A DNA stretch of 64,000 nucleotides from Akkermansiaceae bacterium (GCA_024233005.1 JACKQE010000002.1:62001-126000); one strand, 5' to 3'. Shown: positions 27,420 to 37,151, counted from the stretch's first letter. Numbers and translations: made by a program. The notes: generated from the sequence alone by a model not told the origin.

Positions 27420-30400
27420 ATGCGTCGATTACACTTTCCGCTTCCGGCCCGGTGCCACCGAAACCACTCTGTTCCTCCTCCTGTGAAATCTTCCGACCGC
27501 CTCCGTTGTGTCTTCCTTTGCTGGGGACTTGCCTTCGTTTCTTGGTTCACTCCGGCTCATGCCGGGGGGCCGGCACTACTGCAACTCCATTCCGGGGATC
27601 ACATCGCCGTCGTTGGGAGTGGGCTTGCCGATCGGCAACAGCATCACGGCTGGTTCGAGGCCCTCATCCACAAGACCCATCCGGATCTGAATCTGACCGT
27701 GCGGAATCTGGGGTTCGCCGCCGATGAGGTGAACGTGCACCCCCGCAGCGACGAGGTGCCCACGACGGAGTATTTCCTCAACATGACTCCCGGCAAACTC
27801 GCCACCAAGGTGGGCAACACCGACGTGGTCTACACCTCGGGCGCTGATTTTCATGCCAATGTGATCTTTGCCTACTGGGGCTTTAATGAATCCTTCAAAG
27901 GAGAAGCCGGACTGCCGGACTTCAAAAAAGCGCTGGATGAATACCTCAAAAAGCAGCTCCATGCCGATTACGGAAAAGGCAAGCCGCGGGTGGTCCTGTT
28001 TTCACCCATCGCGCATGAGGACCTCAAAGATCCTGTCAACTACCCGGACGGTTCCGCCAATAACAGGAATCTTGCGGCTTATACCTCCGCCATGGCCGAG
28101 GTTGCCAAGGCGAACGAGGTGCCCTTTGTCGATCTTTTCACCCTGTCCGGAAAGCTGTTTTCCGCGGCTGAAAAGCCATTGACCATCAACGGGATTCATC
28201 TTACGGAGGCGGGCGACAGGGCGCTTGCGCCGTTGCAGTATCAGGCCGTTTTTGGCAAGGAAGCCCCGTCGTTGGATGATCCCTCGCTGGCCCGGATCCG
28301 GGAGGCCGTGCTCGAGAAAAACGTTCAATGGCACCACCGTTACCGCACCGTGGATCAGTTCAACATCTACGGGCAACGCTCCCGGATCAAATACGCGGAT
28401 GCCGTGACCAAGACCGATGGGGTCGACAATGCCACCATTTTGGGAGCGGAAATGGCCCAGCGGGATGTCAAGACTGCCAACCGCGACAAGGCCGTCTGGG
28501 CGGTGGCGCAGGGCCAGGAATTTGCCGTGAAGGATGACAACCTGCCGCCGGTGCCAAAAGTGGCCCCGAACCGTCCCGAACCGGTGCCTTACCTGTATGG
28601 GGATGAATCTCTCAAGCACCTCAGCACTCCGGAGGGGGTCAAAGTCGAATACATCGCCTCCGAGACCGAGTTTCCGGAGTTGGTCAATCCGGTGCAGATG
28701 AATTTCGACACCCGGGGACGCCTCTGGGTCGCCGCATGGCCGAATTATCCCGAAACCACGCCAACCACCGAGGTTTATGACAAGTTGCTTGTCTTCGACA
28801 TCGATCCGGAAACCGGCAAGTTCACCAAGTGCACCACCTTCCTGGACGGCCTCAATTGTCCCACCGGCTTCCAGCTTTACAAGGACGGTGTTCTCGTCAT
28901 GCAGTCGCCCGACATGTGGTATGTCCGCGACACCGACGGCGATGGTAAGGCGGACTGGAAAGAGCGCATTGTCCAAGGACTGGACGCGGCGGATTCCCAC
29001 CACGAAACGAACTCCATCTGCTACGAGCCCGGAGGCGCCCTGTATTTCAGCGATGGGGTCTTCCATCGGACCAATGTGGAAACGCTGGGCGGACCCGTGC
29101 GCAACGTGAATGGCGCCATCTACCGCTACGAGCCCCGCACCAGCCGTTTCGACCGCTATGTGCCCTATGGTTTTGCCAACCCGCACGGCCGCGTTTTCGA
29201 CTACTGGGGGAATGACATCATCACCGACGCCACAGGCAACACCAGCTATTTCGGTCCCGGTTTTAGCGGGCATCTCGACAGTGGCGCCCATTCCCGGATG
29301 AAACAGTTCTGGGAGCGGCCCTCCCGTCCCTGCCCCGGCACTGCCATTCTGAGCAGCCGACATTTCCCGGATGACTGGCAGGGCACTTTCCTGAACACCA
29401 ATGTGATCGGTTTCCAGGGGATTTTCCGCGCCAAAATCACGGAAGAGGGCTCCGGTCTGAAGGGGGAAACGGTGGAGCCGGCCATGTTGCAGACCGACGT
29501 TGCGGCCAATCCCAATTTCCGGCCCAGCGGCGTCGCCGTCGCCCCGGACGGCTCCCTCTACGTGATGGATTGGTCACAGATGCTGATCGGTCACCTCCAG
29601 CACCATTTGCGCGACCCGAACCGGGACCACCAGCATGGACGCATCTACCGCCTGACCTATCCGGGGCGGCCTCTGCTGAAACCGAAAAAGATCCAAGGTG
29701 AGTCCATTGGTAACCTGCTTGAACTTCTCAAGGAGCATGAGGACAATGTCCGCCTCCGCGCCAAGATCGAGCTGGACACCCATGACACCAAAGAGGTCAT
29801 CGCGGCGGTTCAAAAGTGGGAAGCCGCGCTCGACAAAGGGGATTCGCAATACGAGCATCACCGCCTAGAAGCTCTCTGGGTGCATCAGTGGCACAATGTC
29901 GTCAATCTGGATCTGCTGAACGCGGTGCTGAAATCCCCCGAGCCCCGCGCTCGGGCCCAGGCCGTGCGTGTGGCGAACTACTGGAGTGACCGCCTTCCCA
30001 ATCGGATGGCGATTCTCGAAACCGCGATTAAAGACCTGGCTCCCCGGGTCCGTCTTGAGGCCTTGCGCGCGCTCAGTTTTGTCAAAGGTCCCGACGCCGT
30101 CAAAGCCATCGAGTTGGCGAAGCTGGTCATGTTGGAAAAAGACTATTACATCGACTATTGCTTCCGCGAGACGATGAGCCAGCTGGGTTCCCTTCCGGAA
30201 GGCAAGGATCTGATCTCCAAAGATCCGCTCCTCACGGCGCGGCTCCGGGTCGTGCCGGATGCCAGCTATGGTCCCACCAACAAGAAGCTCGCGGGTGCCG
30301 ACAAGAAGCTTTACGATCTGGGCAAGGAAGTCTTCAATCGCGAAGCCCATTGCGTTACCTGTCATCAGGCTGATGGCAAGGGGGTGGACAACATTTACCC

Positions 30401-30722
30401 AGCTCTCGTCAACAGCAATTGGCTCGAGGGCAACGGTGACCGGGTCATCAAAATCGTGCTCAAGGGGCTCTTCGGTCCATTGGATTTCCAAGGCAAAAAG
30501 TACGGTCCCGAGAAAGGCACGCCACCAATGATGGGCTTCGGTCCCTTACTCAACGACGAAGAGATCGCCGCCGTGATTTCCTATGTGCACCAATCCTTCG
30601 GCAACAACCTGCCCATGGTGAAGGTGGAGGATGTCAAAAGGGTCCGCGAGGAAACCAAAGACCGGGCCATTTTCTACATGGTCGACGAAATTCTCAAAGA
30701 GCATCCGCTCGAGAAAAAGTAG
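27420..30722 (+). CDS. PVC-type SGNH / beta-propeller / cytochrome c fusion protein
   Basis: 1100 residues from the ATG at 27420. Signal peptide (FLCWGLAFVSWFTPAHA, about 31-48), then an SGNH hydrolase-like domain (about 55-285: GDHIAVVGSGLADRQ, NLGFAADEV, GFNESF, NGIHLTEAGDRAL), a membrane-bound dehydrogenase-type beta-propeller (about 400-740: MNFDTRGRLWVAAWPNYP, CPTGFQL, SHHETNSICYEPGGALY), HEAT-like helices (about 760-930) and a C-terminal cytochrome c with C978-VT-C981-H982 and a late methionine ligand candidate. This domain order is typical of PVC bacteria and is thought to oxidise sugars or other polymers; the substrate is unknown. Confidence 0.87.
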   Translation: MRRLHFPLPARCHRNHSVPPPVKSSDRLRCVFLCWGLAFVSWFTPAHAGGPALLQLHSGDHIAVVGSGLADRQQHHGWFEALIHKTHPDLNLTVRNLGFAADEVNVHPRSDEVPTTEYFLNMTPGKLATKVGNTDVVYTSGADFHANVIFAYWGFNESFKGEAGLPDFKKALDEYLKKQLHADYGKGKPRVVLFSPIAHEDLKDPVNYPDGSANNRNLAAYTSAMAEVAKANEVPFVDLFTLSGKLFSAAEKPLTINGIHLTEAGDRALAPLQYQAVFGKEAPSLDDPSLARIREAVLEKNVQWHHRYRTVDQFNIYGQRSRIKYADAVTKTDGVDNATILGAEMAQRDVKTANRDKAVWAVAQGQEFAVKDDNLPPVPKVAPNRPEPVPYLYGDESLKHLSTPEGVKVEYIASETEFPELVNPVQMNFDTRGRLWVAAWPNYPETTPTTEVYDKLLVFDIDPETGKFTKCTTFLDGLNCPTGFQLYKDGVLVMQSPDMWYVRDTDGDGKADWKERIVQGLDAADSHHETNSICYEPGGALYFSDGVFHRTNVETLGGPVRNVNGAIYRYEPRTSRFDRYVPYGFANPHGRVFDYWGNDIITDATGNTSYFGPGFSGHLDSGAHSRMKQFWERPSRPCPGTAILSSRHFPDDWQGTFLNTNVIGFQGIFRAKITEEGSGLKGETVEPAMLQTDVAANPNFRPSGVAVAPDGSLYVMDWSQMLIGHLQHHLRDPNRDHQHGRIYRLTYPGRPLLKPKKIQGESIGNLLELLKEHEDNVRLRAKIELDTHDTKEVIAAVQKWEAALDKGDSQYEHHRLEALWVHQWHNVVNLDLLNAVLKSPEPRARAQAVRVANYWSDRLPNRMAILETAIKDLAPRVRLEALRALSFVKGPDAVKAIELAKLVMLEKDYYIDYCFRETMSQLGSLPEGKDLISKDPLLTARLRVVPDASYGPTNKKLAGADKKLYDLGKEVFNREAHCVTCHQADGKGVDNIYPALVNSNWLEGNGDRVIKIVLKGLFGPLDFQGKKYGPEKGTPPMMGFGPLLNDEEIAAVISYVHQSFGNNLPMVKVEDVKRVREETKDRAIFYMVDEILKEHPLEKK

Positions 30723-30735
30723 TCCAAACTCAGCG

Positions 30736-30767
30736 GATCCCTGCCGGATGCTTTGCCGGCGGGGATC
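30736..30767. terminator. 12-bp hairpin downstream of the PVC-type cytochrome gene
   Basis: GATCCCTGCCGG (30736-30747) pairs with CCGGCGGGGATC (30756-30767) with one T-G wobble and an 8-base loop, 14 bases after the stop. No T-run follows. It lies between this gene and the converging rnr gene. Confidence 0.45.
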
Positions 30768-30823
30768 GTTGCCTCCCAGAGCTCCCGGTGAGAACCGTCC
30801 GGCTCTGGCTTGGGTGGTCGCTC

Positions 30824-33178
30824 TCAGCGCGGCCGTTTTCTCCGGCCTTGCTGGGTATTCTTTTCGCGAGAGGTTCGTGGTCTCCGGGAGGAGGGTCTCG
30901 CGCCTGACTCTTGCACGGCATTTTTGCCGGATCCTTCGGGAATCGTGAAATCAATGAACCCCCGCACCGGATCGACACGGACGACGCGGACTTCCACGCG
31001 TTGACCAACCTGCAAGGTTGGTCGCGCCCCCCGCGGGAGATCCTCACTCTTAATCATCCCCTTGATATAGTAAGCCGTCAGTTCGACGAAGGATGCTCCG
31101 GGACGCACGTCATTGATGACCGCCTCGAAAGTCTTTTCCGGTTCCGCCTTGGTCAGGCGCATGAGATACTCGATGAGCTTGAGTTTTTTGGTTTCATTTT
31201 CGGCATCGGCGGCATTGCGCTCGGTCTCTGAGATGTGTCGGGCGATTTCTACCAGACGTCCATAACCCGGGGTGGATCCAGCTTTGTCCCCTGGTTCGGT
31301 TTTTCGACGGGTCAGGAGGCGCCGCAAGACCCGGTGGACGATGAGGTCCGCGTAACGTCGGATCGGGCTGGTGAAGTGGGTGTAATTGAGTTTCGCCAAA
31401 CCATAGTGTCCCAGCGGATCCGCGCTGTAGGCGGCGCGCTTGAGACTTTTGAGCAAGGCGATTTTCAGGGCATGCTCCTCCGGCAGACCTCGGATGGAAC
31501 GGAGCAGTTTTTGCAGTTCGGGGCGCTGGGTCACATCACCCGCTTTGTGGCCATAGGTGCGTGCCTGCTCCCGGAAATCCATCAGGCGTTCCTCATCGGG
31601 ATCTTCATGAATGCGGTAAATGGCCGGGTGGTTGGCGAGTTTGGTCTCGCGGGCCACCGCTTCATTGGCTGCCAGCATGCACTCTTCGATGAGCTGATGC
31701 GAAATGTCGTTTTGAACCCGCCGGACTTCCACGGGGACTCCATCCTGGTCCAGAATGACCTTGGTTTCCACGAAATCGAGATCCAAAGCGCCCTCGCGGA
31801 AGCGGCGGTCCCGGAGCGTTTTGGCCAAGCGCCAAGCCTCATGGAGGTGTTTCGCAAAGCTGGCCTCGTGCTTGGGCAGTCCGGCGATTTGGTCCGGTGT
31901 GAGTTGCAGCCGCTCGTAGGCTTCCTCGTAGGTGTAGCGCCGGGCGCTCCGGATGACCGCCGGGGTGAAGCGGGCTCCTTTGGGAACCCCATGGGCATTG
32001 AAGGTGAGGATGGCCGCGAAGGTCAAGCGGTCGACGTCAGGTTTCAGACTACAGACGCCGTTGCTGAGTTTTTCGGGAAGCATCGGAATGACCCGGTCCA
32101 CCAGATACACACTGTTTCCCCGGATCTTGGCCTCCCGGTCCAAGGCCGTTCCCGGACGGACGAAATACGAGACATCGGCAATGTGCACGGCGAGTTCCCA
32201 GCCGCCCTCTGGTAGCGGCTTGACCGCAATGGCATCGTCGAAATCTTTGGCATCAAAGGGATCAATGGTGAAAACCGGCTGGTTGCGCCAGTCTTCGCGA
32301 CCTTTGACCATGTCGGGATGCACCTCTGAGGGCAGGGAGGCAGCTTCGGCGAGGACTTCGGGCGGGAATTCCAGCGGCAGATCGTGGGAGCAGATCACCG
32401 TCAGGATGTCCACTCCGGGAGTCCCCGGGGCTCCGAGAACCCGGACCATCCGGGCTTGCGGCGCCTGCTGGCGAGATTCCCATGAGGTGATTTCCACGGC
32501 AACTTTGTCACCGGCTTTGGCCTCCGGCAGAATGTTCACCAATCGCAAGCTTTGGGGCAGCATGGGCAGGTCGGGAGTCACGGAGGGAAATCTCGGATGG
32601 GCGTGATAGGTGCCCACGATGCGCTGATGGCGGCGCCCGATCACCTCACAAACATGCGCTTCGACGGCCGGATCGGCCTGGTCACGCTGCCGTTGGCGGT
32701 CAAAACGCTCCCAGGGAGGAATTTTCCTTCGCGACACTTCAACGGTGACCGTGTCGCCATGCAAGGCCGTTCCAGTATAGCGCGCCGGGACGTGAATGCG
32801 TTCGGCAGCGGAACCTCTCAGTGCCGCGGCCTCAGGCACCTCGGCAATGAACCACGCGTGACCTCGGCCTTCGGCCCTTGCGGGGAATATGATGATGCCG
32901 GTCAGTCGGGATGTTCCCGGGCGATCGGCGGGTGCGAGACGGCCTTTGCGGCCCTCCGTGAGGGTGCCATCGGCGATGAGTTTTCTCAGGGCTTCGCGAA
33001 ATTCTGCCCGGTCATCGGGTGGTATGCGGAGCTGGCGGGCGAGTTCAGATTTGTTGGCCGGGACGAAGCCTGGCTTACGGACAAAATCGCGGATGATGGC
33101 GACGAGATCCGGTCCTTGAGAGGCGGATGTTTGGCGCTGGGGGACCCGGCCGGTTGGTCGGGCTTTCTTTTGGTTCAT
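30824..33178 (-). CDS. rnr: ribonuclease R
   Basis: 784 residues, the usual RNase R length. 3'-5' exoribonuclease that degrades structured RNA. The order is an N-terminal helix-turn-helix/cold-shock region (LVAIIRDFVRKPGFVPANKSELARQL), an RNB catalytic domain with TIDPFDAKDFDDAIAV (metal-binding aspartates), HIADVSYFV and the RYADLIVHR stretch, and a C-terminal S1 domain (VGQRVEVRVVRVDPVRGFIDFTI). The last residues are basic (KNTQQGRRKRPR), as in many RNase R proteins that bind ribosomes. Confidence 0.95.
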   Translation of the reverse strand: MNQKKARPTGRVPQRQTSASQGPDLVAIIRDFVRKPGFVPANKSELARQLRIPPDDRAEFREALRKLIADGTLTEGRKGRLAPADRPGTSRLTGIIIFPARAEGRGHAWFIAEVPEAAALRGSAAERIHVPARYTGTALHGDTVTVEVSRRKIPPWERFDRQRQRDQADPAVEAHVCEVIGRRHQRIVGTYHAHPRFPSVTPDLPMLPQSLRLVNILPEAKAGDKVAVEITSWESRQQAPQARMVRVLGAPGTPGVDILTVICSHDLPLEFPPEVLAEAASLPSEVHPDMVKGREDWRNQPVFTIDPFDAKDFDDAIAVKPLPEGGWELAVHIADVSYFVRPGTALDREAKIRGNSVYLVDRVIPMLPEKLSNGVCSLKPDVDRLTFAAILTFNAHGVPKGARFTPAVIRSARRYTYEEAYERLQLTPDQIAGLPKHEASFAKHLHEAWRLAKTLRDRRFREGALDLDFVETKVILDQDGVPVEVRRVQNDISHQLIEECMLAANEAVARETKLANHPAIYRIHEDPDEERLMDFREQARTYGHKAGDVTQRPELQKLLRSIRGLPEEHALKIALLKSLKRAAYSADPLGHYGLAKLNYTHFTSPIRRYADLIVHRVLRRLLTRRKTEPGDKAGSTPGYGRLVEIARHISETERNAADAENETKKLKLIEYLMRLTKAEPEKTFEAVINDVRPGASFVELTAYYIKGMIKSEDLPRGARPTLQVGQRVEVRVVRVDPVRGFIDFTIPEGSGKNAVQESGARPSSRRPRTSREKNTQQGRRKRPR

Positions 33179-33571
33179 GCAGAGTGTGGGAAGAGCGGGG
33201 GTTCACCACGGTTTCGACTCTGGGAGGCCGGACTCTCTTGGCCCGGGGGGAGCGATCACGCGAAAGGAATCCGCAAAACAAATTGGCAATGATGGGAGAG
33301 CGGCATCGGGCGATGCCCGTCTCGCGGCGGCAAACCATGTGACTTGCCGCAGCCTCCTGAGCCAGATCAGAATGCCACAAGATTCCCCGAACCCGCAAAA
33401 ATGCGACCAAAATCGAAATTTCTTTGCTATTCGCAGGAAAAATCCTCGACAAAAGATTCACTATGTAATTACAATGACAACATGAACAAGATCATGTTCT
33501 CAGATGAAATTTTCCGGTGAAGCACCGGATTTATCTTGATCTACGGGATGGATCGCAACCAATATTCTGTC
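33179..33571. promoter_or_regulatory. rnr-pseudopilin intergenic region, promoter and leader
   Basis: No gene is seen. The first 200 bases are GC-rich without a clear pattern and should hold the rnr promoter. The last 125 turn AT-rich and hold the pseudopilin promoter (TCGACA at 33446-33451 and TACAAT at 33470-33475, spacer 18), a 7-bp inverted repeat just after it (AACATGA 33479-33485 / TCATGTT 33492-33498) and a 6-bp hairpin (TCCGGT 33513-33518 / ACCGGA 33524-33529). Confidence 0.5.
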
Positions 33572-34168
33572 ATGAAATACCAGCCAACTTCCCGCCGCGA
33601 CCATCGTGGCTTTACCCTCATCGAATTGATGGTGGTTATCGTAATTTTGGGAATATTGATGTCCATTACATTCCCGGCCATTAATAAGGTCATGTTCAAC
33701 GCGCAAAAGACTCGTTGCAAAGCCGATGCGGTGCAGTTGAAAAACTCAATTACTTCCTACTACACGGAATATCGGAAATACCCCGTGAAAGACGCCGGTG
33801 GTTCGGACAAGCAGGTTCTCAGTGATGATAACATCATGGGGGCCCTGCTCGCCTCCGACAAGGAAGGGCAAGCTGACGGGCTGAATCCCCGCAAGATCTC
33901 CTTCTACTCCGCCAAGGCGGCCAAACCAGCCGGCAGCGGGCGTTATTCCGGCGGAGTGCATTTCTCTGGTGATGGTGGTGGGTCGCTTTGGGATCCTTGG
34001 GGCAACAATTTCTCGATCATTCTCGACACCGATTACAACAATCGCGTCAACGTGCCGGGGTGGGAGAAGCGTTTCACGGAAGTGGGCGAGAATGTCATCG
34101 TCTGGTCTCCAGGGCGTGATCGTGAAGAAGCCCAAGTGACCGACAACATCATGACTTGGGAGAACTGA
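33572..34168 (+). CDS. type II secretion/type IV pilus-like pseudopilin (GspG-like)
   Basis: 198 residues from the ATG at 33572; in-frame starts at 33536 and 33548 would only lengthen the leader. A prepilin peptidase site is seen at RG13|F14TLIEL with Glu18 at +5, followed by the hydrophobic helix. The C-terminal part carries the GspG-like WDPWGNNFSI motif and an Asp/Asn-rich loop (DTDYNNRVN). Pseudopilins of this kind are numerous in Verrucomicrobia and often lie alone, as here. It has its own promoter and terminator, so it is a single-gene unit. Confidence 0.88.
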   Translation: MKYQPTSRRDHRGFTLIELMVVIVILGILMSITFPAINKVMFNAQKTRCKADAVQLKNSITSYYTEYRKYPVKDAGGSDKQVLSDDNIMGALLASDKEGQADGLNPRKISFYSAKAAKPAGSGRYSGGVHFSGDGGGSLWDPWGNNFSIILDTDYNNRVNVPGWEKRFTEVGENVIVWSPGRDREEAQVTDNIMTWEN

Positions 34169-34197
34169 CCTCCGGGGAAGGGTTCCCGTCTTACGAG

Positions 34198-34231
34198 AGC
34201 CCGATCTGGTTCATTTCCGGGGGCTTTTTTT
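34198..34231 (+). terminator. Rho-independent terminator of the pseudopilin gene
   Basis: AGCCC (34198-34202) pairs with GGGCT (34221-34225) and is followed directly by a run of seven T. The stem is short and the loop long (18 bases), but the T-run and its place 30 bases after the stop support the call. Confidence 0.5.
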
Positions 34232-34342
34232 GTCTGAAGTCCCCTGGATGCCTCAGCATGCGATCCCGGGGCTTGCAAGGCAGATGAACCGTGATTGAGT
34301 GGCGCTCTGGTTGGCTGCCAACCGGCGTCATCCTAAATCATC

Positions 34343-35275
34343 ATGTCAAAAAGAGTTGTTTTGTTGTTTGCAGGCCAGGGGGCCCAGGAAGTGGGCATGG
34401 CCCGGGATCTGATTGAAGCCCACCCTGTCACCCATGCCTCGCTGGAAGCGGCCAATCAAGTGCTGGGGTTTGATCTTGGGAAAACCATGTTTTCCGGACC
34501 CCTCGAAGAGCTGACCCGGACTTCGCGGTGCCAGCCCGCTCTGTATTTCCACGGACTCCTTTGTTGGGACCTGCTGAGGGAGCGTGTGCCGGGGTTGGAA
34601 GTCGCCGGGGCAGCGGGTCTGTCGCTGGGGGAATTCACGGCCCACGCTGCCGCAGGCACATTCGGCAGGGAAGAAGGGTTGCGTTTGGTGTTGCAGCGCG
34701 GGGCTTTCATGGAGGAGGCCACCGGCCGGACCCAGGGCACCATGGCTGCCATGATCGGTGGCGAGGAAGATGCCGTGCGGGCGCTGGCGGAAGCCTGTGA
34801 CGTCGATGTGGCCAACTACAATTCGCCGGGCCAAATCGTGCTCTCCGGGACACGGGAGGGCATTGCCAAGGCCGTGGCCGGCGCCAAGGCCTGTGGCATC
34901 AAAATCGCCAAAGAACTCACCGTGGCCGGGGCTTACCACTCACGGCTGATGCGGAGCGCCCAGGAGGCATTGGGGAAAGTATTGCTTTCCGCCCGATTGA
35001 AGTCGCCGGTCATTCCGGTGGTCAGCAATTATCTGGCCCGTCCTGTCCGCGATCCCGATGAAGTCCGAGCTTCCTTGGAAGCCCAGGTCACGGGGTCCGT
35101 TCGTTGGACTGAGTCGATGCGGGTGTTTCTGGATCAAGGTGAGAGAACATTTATCGAACTGGGCCCGGGAGGGGTTTTGGCGGGATTGATGAAGCGGATC
35201 GACCGCGAGGCCAAAGTCATTTCCGTGACTGACGTTCCCTCCCTGGAGGCTGCCGTGGCCGCTTTGAATCAATGA
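34343..35275 (+). CDS. fabD: malonyl-CoA:ACP transacylase
   Basis: 310 residues. Transfers malonyl groups to acyl carrier protein for fatty acid synthesis. Seen are the N-terminal LLFAGQGAQ, the nucleophile loop AGLSLGEFTAHAAAG (Ser94; the usual GHSLGE has Leu in place of His) and GAYHSRLM with the catalytic His. The C-terminal FIELGPGGVLAGLMKRI is typical. No fabH, fabG or acpP gene is next to it; a flavodoxin gene follows by 12 bases and may be co-transcribed. Confidence 0.94.
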   Translation: MSKRVVLLFAGQGAQEVGMARDLIEAHPVTHASLEAANQVLGFDLGKTMFSGPLEELTRTSRCQPALYFHGLLCWDLLRERVPGLEVAGAAGLSLGEFTAHAAAGTFGREEGLRLVLQRGAFMEEATGRTQGTMAAMIGGEEDAVRALAEACDVDVANYNSPGQIVLSGTREGIAKAVAGAKACGIKIAKELTVAGAYHSRLMRSAQEALGKVLLSARLKSPVIPVVSNYLARPVRDPDEVRASLEAQVTGSVRWTESMRVFLDQGERTFIELGPGGVLAGLMKRIDREAKVISVTDVPSLEAAVAALNQ

Positions 35276-35287
35276 CCAAGCACTCCC

Positions 35288-35851
35288 ATGGGCCGCATCC
35301 TCGTTTTCTATCACAGCAATAGCGGGAACACTCAGCACATGGCGGCTCTGGTTGGCGAAGGCGCCGGATCCATTCCGGACATGGAGGTGCGCGTGCTTTC
35401 CACGCAGGAAGCAAAAGCTTCGGATTTGGAATGGTGCGATGGCATTGCGGTGGGATCTCCAACCAATTTTGGGACGGTGGCTTGGGAAATGAAGCGCTGG
35501 TGGGACACCGAGGCTTATGACAGTTGGATGCGGGTCGATGGGAGGTTTGCCTGCGCCTTTGCCACCCAAGGAGGATGGGGAGGGGGGGCGGAGCTCACCT
35601 GTCAGGCGCTTTCCACCATTCTGATCAACTTTGGATTCCTCGTCTTTGGTGTCACCGACTATGTCGGCAAGCAGGGCACCCTCCACTACGGTGCGATCTG
35701 CGCCGGCGAGCCCCGGGCTGACTGGGAGCAGGAAAGCTGCCGTCGGCTCGGTCGCCGACTCGCCGAGTGGGTGGCTTGTTTTGTCGACGGTCGACAGGAA
35801 TTCCATCCCAAATTGAGCAGGTATCACAGGGCGCCGGAAGATTTCTCCTGA
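35288..35851 (+). CDS. flavodoxin-like NAD(P)H-quinone oxidoreductase (WrbA type)
   Basis: 187 residues. The FMN-binding loop FYHSNSGNTQHMA is at the N-terminus, followed by DGIAVGSPTNFGTVAWEMKRWWD and FATQGGWGGGAELT, the two other FMN-contact regions seen in WrbA and related flavodoxin-fold reductases. Reduction of quinones by two electrons is the most likely activity. It follows fabD by 12 bases. Confidence 0.82.
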   Translation: MGRILVFYHSNSGNTQHMAALVGEGAGSIPDMEVRVLSTQEAKASDLEWCDGIAVGSPTNFGTVAWEMKRWWDTEAYDSWMRVDGRFACAFATQGGWGGGAELTCQALSTILINFGFLVFGVTDYVGKQGTLHYGAICAGEPRADWEQESCRRLGRRLAEWVACFVDGRQEFHPKLSRYHRAPEDFS

Positions 35852-35904
35852 TCAAATGCAGGAAAAACAGTGGCAGAATTGAGAGACCCCGCTAAAGTGC
35901 GCGC

Positions 35905-36264
35905 ATGAAAAATCTCAACGGAGCTTTTCTTTTCATCACTCTCCTCGCCTGGTGCATGACGGAGTCCATTTTCCGCGCCACGGAAGGACATTCCACGGCG
36001 TTGCTGCTGTTCGTGATCGGATTTCTGGTGATTTTTGCCACCCTTGGATGTCTGAACCTGTCCGACAAAACGACGAATCTGATCGGGGCTGTGGCCACGG
36101 TTTTGTTGTCCGTTTCTTTGATTTTCTTTACGGTGAGCGGCATGCTCCACGGGGCCAGCTGGGTGACTTCGGCGGCAAAGACCTTCGGCGCCATCCTCTC
36201 CGTGGTTCTGGCAGTTTCTGCGGTGTCCCCGACTTTGGCTGCCAAGTCGCAGAGCCACGCCTGA
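35905..36264 (+). CDS. small multi-pass membrane protein of unknown function
   Basis: 119 residues with about four hydrophobic segments (about 6-24, 30-50, 57-80, 90-112), short loops and no recognised motif. The start ATG at 35905 follows an AT-rich patch, and it converges with the MBL hydrolase gene (7 bases between stops). Confidence 0.6.
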   Translation: MKNLNGAFLFITLLAWCMTESIFRATEGHSTALLLFVIGFLVIFATLGCLNLSDKTTNLIGAVATVLLSVSLIFFTVSGMLHGASWVTSAAKTFGAILSVVLAVSAVSPTLAAKSQSHA

Positions 36265-36271
36265 GGCTGCT

Positions 36272-36976
36272 TCAACAGGTGGTCGGAGGCTGATCTCTGA
36301 GAAAACGGTTGTGGATTTTTTCATAACCCACCGTCGTTTCCCCTCCATGCCCGGGAAAAACACGGGTGGCTTCCGGCAGGGTGAACACTTGTTGCGTGAT
36401 GCTGTTCAGGAGCAAATTAGAGTCTCCGTGAGGGAAATCGGTACGACCAACGCCGAGTCGGAACAGAGTGTCGCCACCGAACAACCAATCCCCGGATTCC
36501 TCTGACCCAGATAATCGAAAAACCACACTGTCCGGGGAGTGTCCGGGAACATGACGCACCTCCAGGCTCACATTACCAACCCTGACTTCCGCGGACTTAC
36601 CCGGAAGGGAGTGCAACCGGGGGCCTAGTAATTCGTCGACGGAAAAAGAGGCCACCTGGGTCGGCCAACCCACGACATCTCTGAGAAAGTCAGTCAACAA
36701 AAGGTCTCCATCCGGAGGCGAGTGGGCCCAGATCGGGCAGTCGAAGCTCTCCTGGGTGGCGGCTGCGCCCAGAACATGATCATAGTGCAAATGGGTCAAC
36801 AGCAGCGCGCTGGGCTTTGCCTGCAACTCATGAAGCCACTTTTCCACCCCCTCGGGAGCATCGATCAGGATGCAGGCCTCCCCCTTCTCGAGCAGGTAGG
36901 CATTGGTCTGAAAGTAGCCCCCGGTATAGCGGCGTAATCGGAAATCTTTCAACAGGGAACCAGTTATACTCCACAT
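36272..36976 (-). CDS. MBL-fold metallohydrolase (glyoxalase II-like)
   Basis: 234 residues. The metal-binding motif THLHYDHVLG (H62, H64, D66, H67) is complete, followed by RHVPGHSPDS, the FGGDTLFRLGVGRTDF loop with the bridging Asp and the late FPGHGGETT histidine. The pattern matches glyoxalase II/persulfide dioxygenase-type hydrolases. The exact substrate cannot be set from sequence. Confidence 0.88.
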   Translation of the reverse strand: MWSITGSLLKDFRLRRYTGGYFQTNAYLLEKGEACILIDAPEGVEKWLHELQAKPSALLLTHLHYDHVLGAAATQESFDCPIWAHSPPDGDLLLTDFLRDVVGWPTQVASFSVDELLGPRLHSLPGKSAEVRVGNVSLEVRHVPGHSPDSVVFRLSGSEESGDWLFGGDTLFRLGVGRTDFPHGDSNLLLNSITQQVFTLPEATRVFPGHGGETTVGYEKIHNRFLRDQPPTTC

Positions 36977-37091
36977 TGGGGGAGGTGCAACTCCCGGCCA
37001 CCAACTGGGAAGATTCGCCGATGGCGGATTTGAGGCGGGGGTAAGAATTCCGTTTCTAATCTGTGAATTCCCGTGTATTCTCCCCTAATTC

Positions 37092-37122
37092 GTCAGATTG
37101 GGCCTGCCTGTGGCGGTCTGAC
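37092..37122 (+). promoter_or_regulatory. 6-bp inverted repeat in the leader of the tail-specific protease gene
   Basis: GTCAGA (37092-37097) and TCTGAC (37117-37122) are perfect reverse complements 19 bases apart, 30 bases before the start. It could be an operator or a leader hairpin. Confidence 0.3.
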
Positions 37123-37151
37123 AGACCTTCTCTTTTACCATCTTGCTTTCG

